A program made the position numbers and the translations under genes. A stretch of DNA of 15,283 nt. Source: Candidatus Thiodiazotropha taylori (GTDB lineage Bacteria > Pseudomonadota > Gammaproteobacteria > Chromatiales > Chromatiaceae). The DNA lies in contig JAHRHW010000056.1 of assembly GCA_019100305.1 (NCBI GenBank), forward strand, positions 1 through 15,283. Direction: 5' to 3'. The notes under the pieces are model-generated. The model had not been told where the DNA came from. It worked only from the letters and a program-made list of their open reading frames with translations, and did no database searches. Every line of letters begins with the position of its first letter. The first letter of the stretch is position 1. Shown here in pieces: positions 14,439 to 15,283 of this stretch.

Positions 14439-14924
14439 ATGATCAGGAATTCACGCTCAATACGCTTTGTTGTGCCGGTACGGATTGTATTGGCCTTTTT
14501 CGCTAGTGTTGTACAAGCGGGTCAACCGGTAGAGCCGCATTCGCACCTCGTAGAGGTATTCACTACGACAGATACGCCTATAGCCGGTGAGACGGGTATC
14601 AATAGGCAGACACCTCGTGGGGAAAATGAATTCCATGTCTATCGACTGGATGGCATCCGGCGTACCGAGGCGAAGCTGTCCGAAGGCCTTCCGGCCGATC
14701 CCGAGCAATCCAAACGACTCGTTCAGCAACGTTTCCAGCAACTGCGTCAGGAAGATCGTACGCGGATGCAGCGCGCCGCGATGGGTTTGGCGAAGGCGAT
14801 GCAGTATGGCGTAGATCGCTATCCAGCCATCGTCTTCGATGGCCAGGCAGTCGTCTATGGTGTAACGGATGTGCAGACCGCAATCACGCATTACTGGGCA
14901 TGGCGGCGGGAAGGTGCGCGATGA
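14439..14924 (+). CDS. TIGR03757 family integrating conjugative element protein
   Basis: A 161-residue exported protein of the TIGR03757 family, found in the conjugation clusters of ICEs and genomic islands with GI-type type IV secretion systems. A signal peptide (basic RNSRSIRF, hydrophobic VVPVRIVLAFFASVVQA) implies a periplasmic location. Family features are the strand VEVFTTTDTPI, VYRLDGIRR, LSEGLPADPEQSKRLVQQR, AAMGLAKAMQYGVDRYPAIVFDG and AVVYGVTDVQTAI. The fold looks thioredoxin-like but has no CxxC. Its biochemical role is not established. I chose the ATG at 14439; a GTG two codons upstream (14433) is possible and neither has a clear Shine-Dalgarno. Its stop overlaps the start of the TIGR03756 gene by four bases, so the two are coupled. 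Confidence 0.88.
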   Translation: MIRNSRSIRFVVPVRIVLAFFASVVQAGQPVEPHSHLVEVFTTTDTPIAGETGINRQTPRGENEFHVYRLDGIRRTEAKLSEGLPADPEQSKRLVQQRFQQLRQEDRTRMQRAAMGLAKAMQYGVDRYPAIVFDGQAVVYGVTDVQTAITHYWAWRREGAR

Positions 14925-15283
14925 TCCGCCAGAGATGCCTATCATTCTGTCTTGCTGTTGCACTATGGTTTCCGGTTGCCGGATTCTCCGGTACAACGAC
15001 CACACCACAGATCGTTGCCCAGACGACAACGGCGGCTTTCTCCTGCATGCGCTGGATGCCAATTGGCACCTGTTTTTGGTTGCGCTGTTCCTGGACCGGT
15101 TGCAGCGTACGTACCTCGATCAAGGTGGGGCATTACAACCCGGATCTGGTGGTCAGTACCTACAACGAGTTGGGCGGGAATCCGTGGACCGAGATCCGCG
15201 CGACCTTGGGTTTGGCGCAGAAGACGGCGGCCACGGGTCTGTTAGGTGCCTTGTTGCCGGTGCCGATCGATAGTGCAGGCAAC
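14921..15283 (+). CDS. TIGR03756 family (TraU-like) integrating conjugative element protein, partial
   Basis: An open frame of 121 codons starts at ATG 14921 and leaves the window without a stop. MIRQRCLSFCLAVALWFPVAG is a signal peptide. The mature part shows TTAAFSCMRWMPIGTCFW, WTGCSVRTSIKVGHYNPDLVVSTY and NPWTEIR, the cysteine-rich N-terminal pattern of TIGR03756, a TraU-like family of the GI-type conjugation apparatus. It is probably periplasmic or outer-membrane associated and helps form the mating channel or pilus. The start overlaps the TIGR03757 stop (ATGA). A TIGR03755-type gene would be expected next, beyond the window. Confidence 0.88.
   Translation, partial: MIRQRCLSFCLAVALWFPVAGFSGTTTTPQIVAQTTTAAFSCMRWMPIGTCFWLRCSWTGCSVRTSIKVGHYNPDLVVSTYNELGGNPWTEIRATLGLAQKTAATGLLGALLPVPIDSAGN

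Noticed and set aside
1..15283. CRISPR arrays, tRNA and rRNA genes
   Set aside because: No regularly spaced direct repeats with unique spacers, and no cloverleaf or rRNA-like sequence, were seen by eye; the only repeats are the short clusters reported.

Overview
The window looks like gammaproteobacterial chromosome (moderate GC, xerD/dsbC linkage, YcgN, DUF3549, YajQ and MutS of gammaproteobacterial type) that runs into the end of an integrating conjugative element (ICE). I cannot fix the genus from sequence alone.

Core chromosome, 1-9247. A DUF3549 gene (cut by the window edge) and a ycgN-type cysteine-cluster gene overlap by four bases on the minus strand. A 530-bp gene-poor gap follows, with an 89 % AT tract flanked by DnaA-box sequences. 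Then come xerD, yajQ and a dsbC-type periplasmic disulfide isomerase on the plus strand. A two-gene plus-strand unit encodes a PP2C-type Ser/Thr phosphatase and an FHA protein. Convergent to it on the minus strand lie a PilZ-domain gene, a dodecin gene and mutS; mutS and the dodecin gene probably share a transcript.

Junction, about 9248-9460. Immediately beyond the mutS start is a dense block of repeats: two adjacent 20-bp imperfect repeats, then several copies of an 11-bp sequence in both orientations, one pair forming a hairpin with a T run. The next gene is a P4/DUF4102-type tyrosine integrase. This fits the att/arm-site end of the element.

Element, 9461-15283. Integrase; a roughly 450-bp stretch without a convincing gene, ending in a good promoter overlapped by inverted half-sites; a three-gene cargo unit (XRE-ImmA/IrrE regulator-protease, PIN-domain nuclease, CoiA-like/DUF6035-like protein with a zinc-finger-like motif and a PD-(D/E)xK-like core); then the start of a conjugation cluster (TIGR03757, and TIGR03756 cut by the window edge) typical of the GI-type type IV secretion systems of ICEs.

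The strongest candidate for something little described is the three-gene cargo: a DNA-binding metalloprotease in front of two putative nucleases behind an apparently self-regulated promoter, placed between the integrase and the conjugation genes. A defence, anti-plasmid or toxin-antitoxin-like role is inference only.
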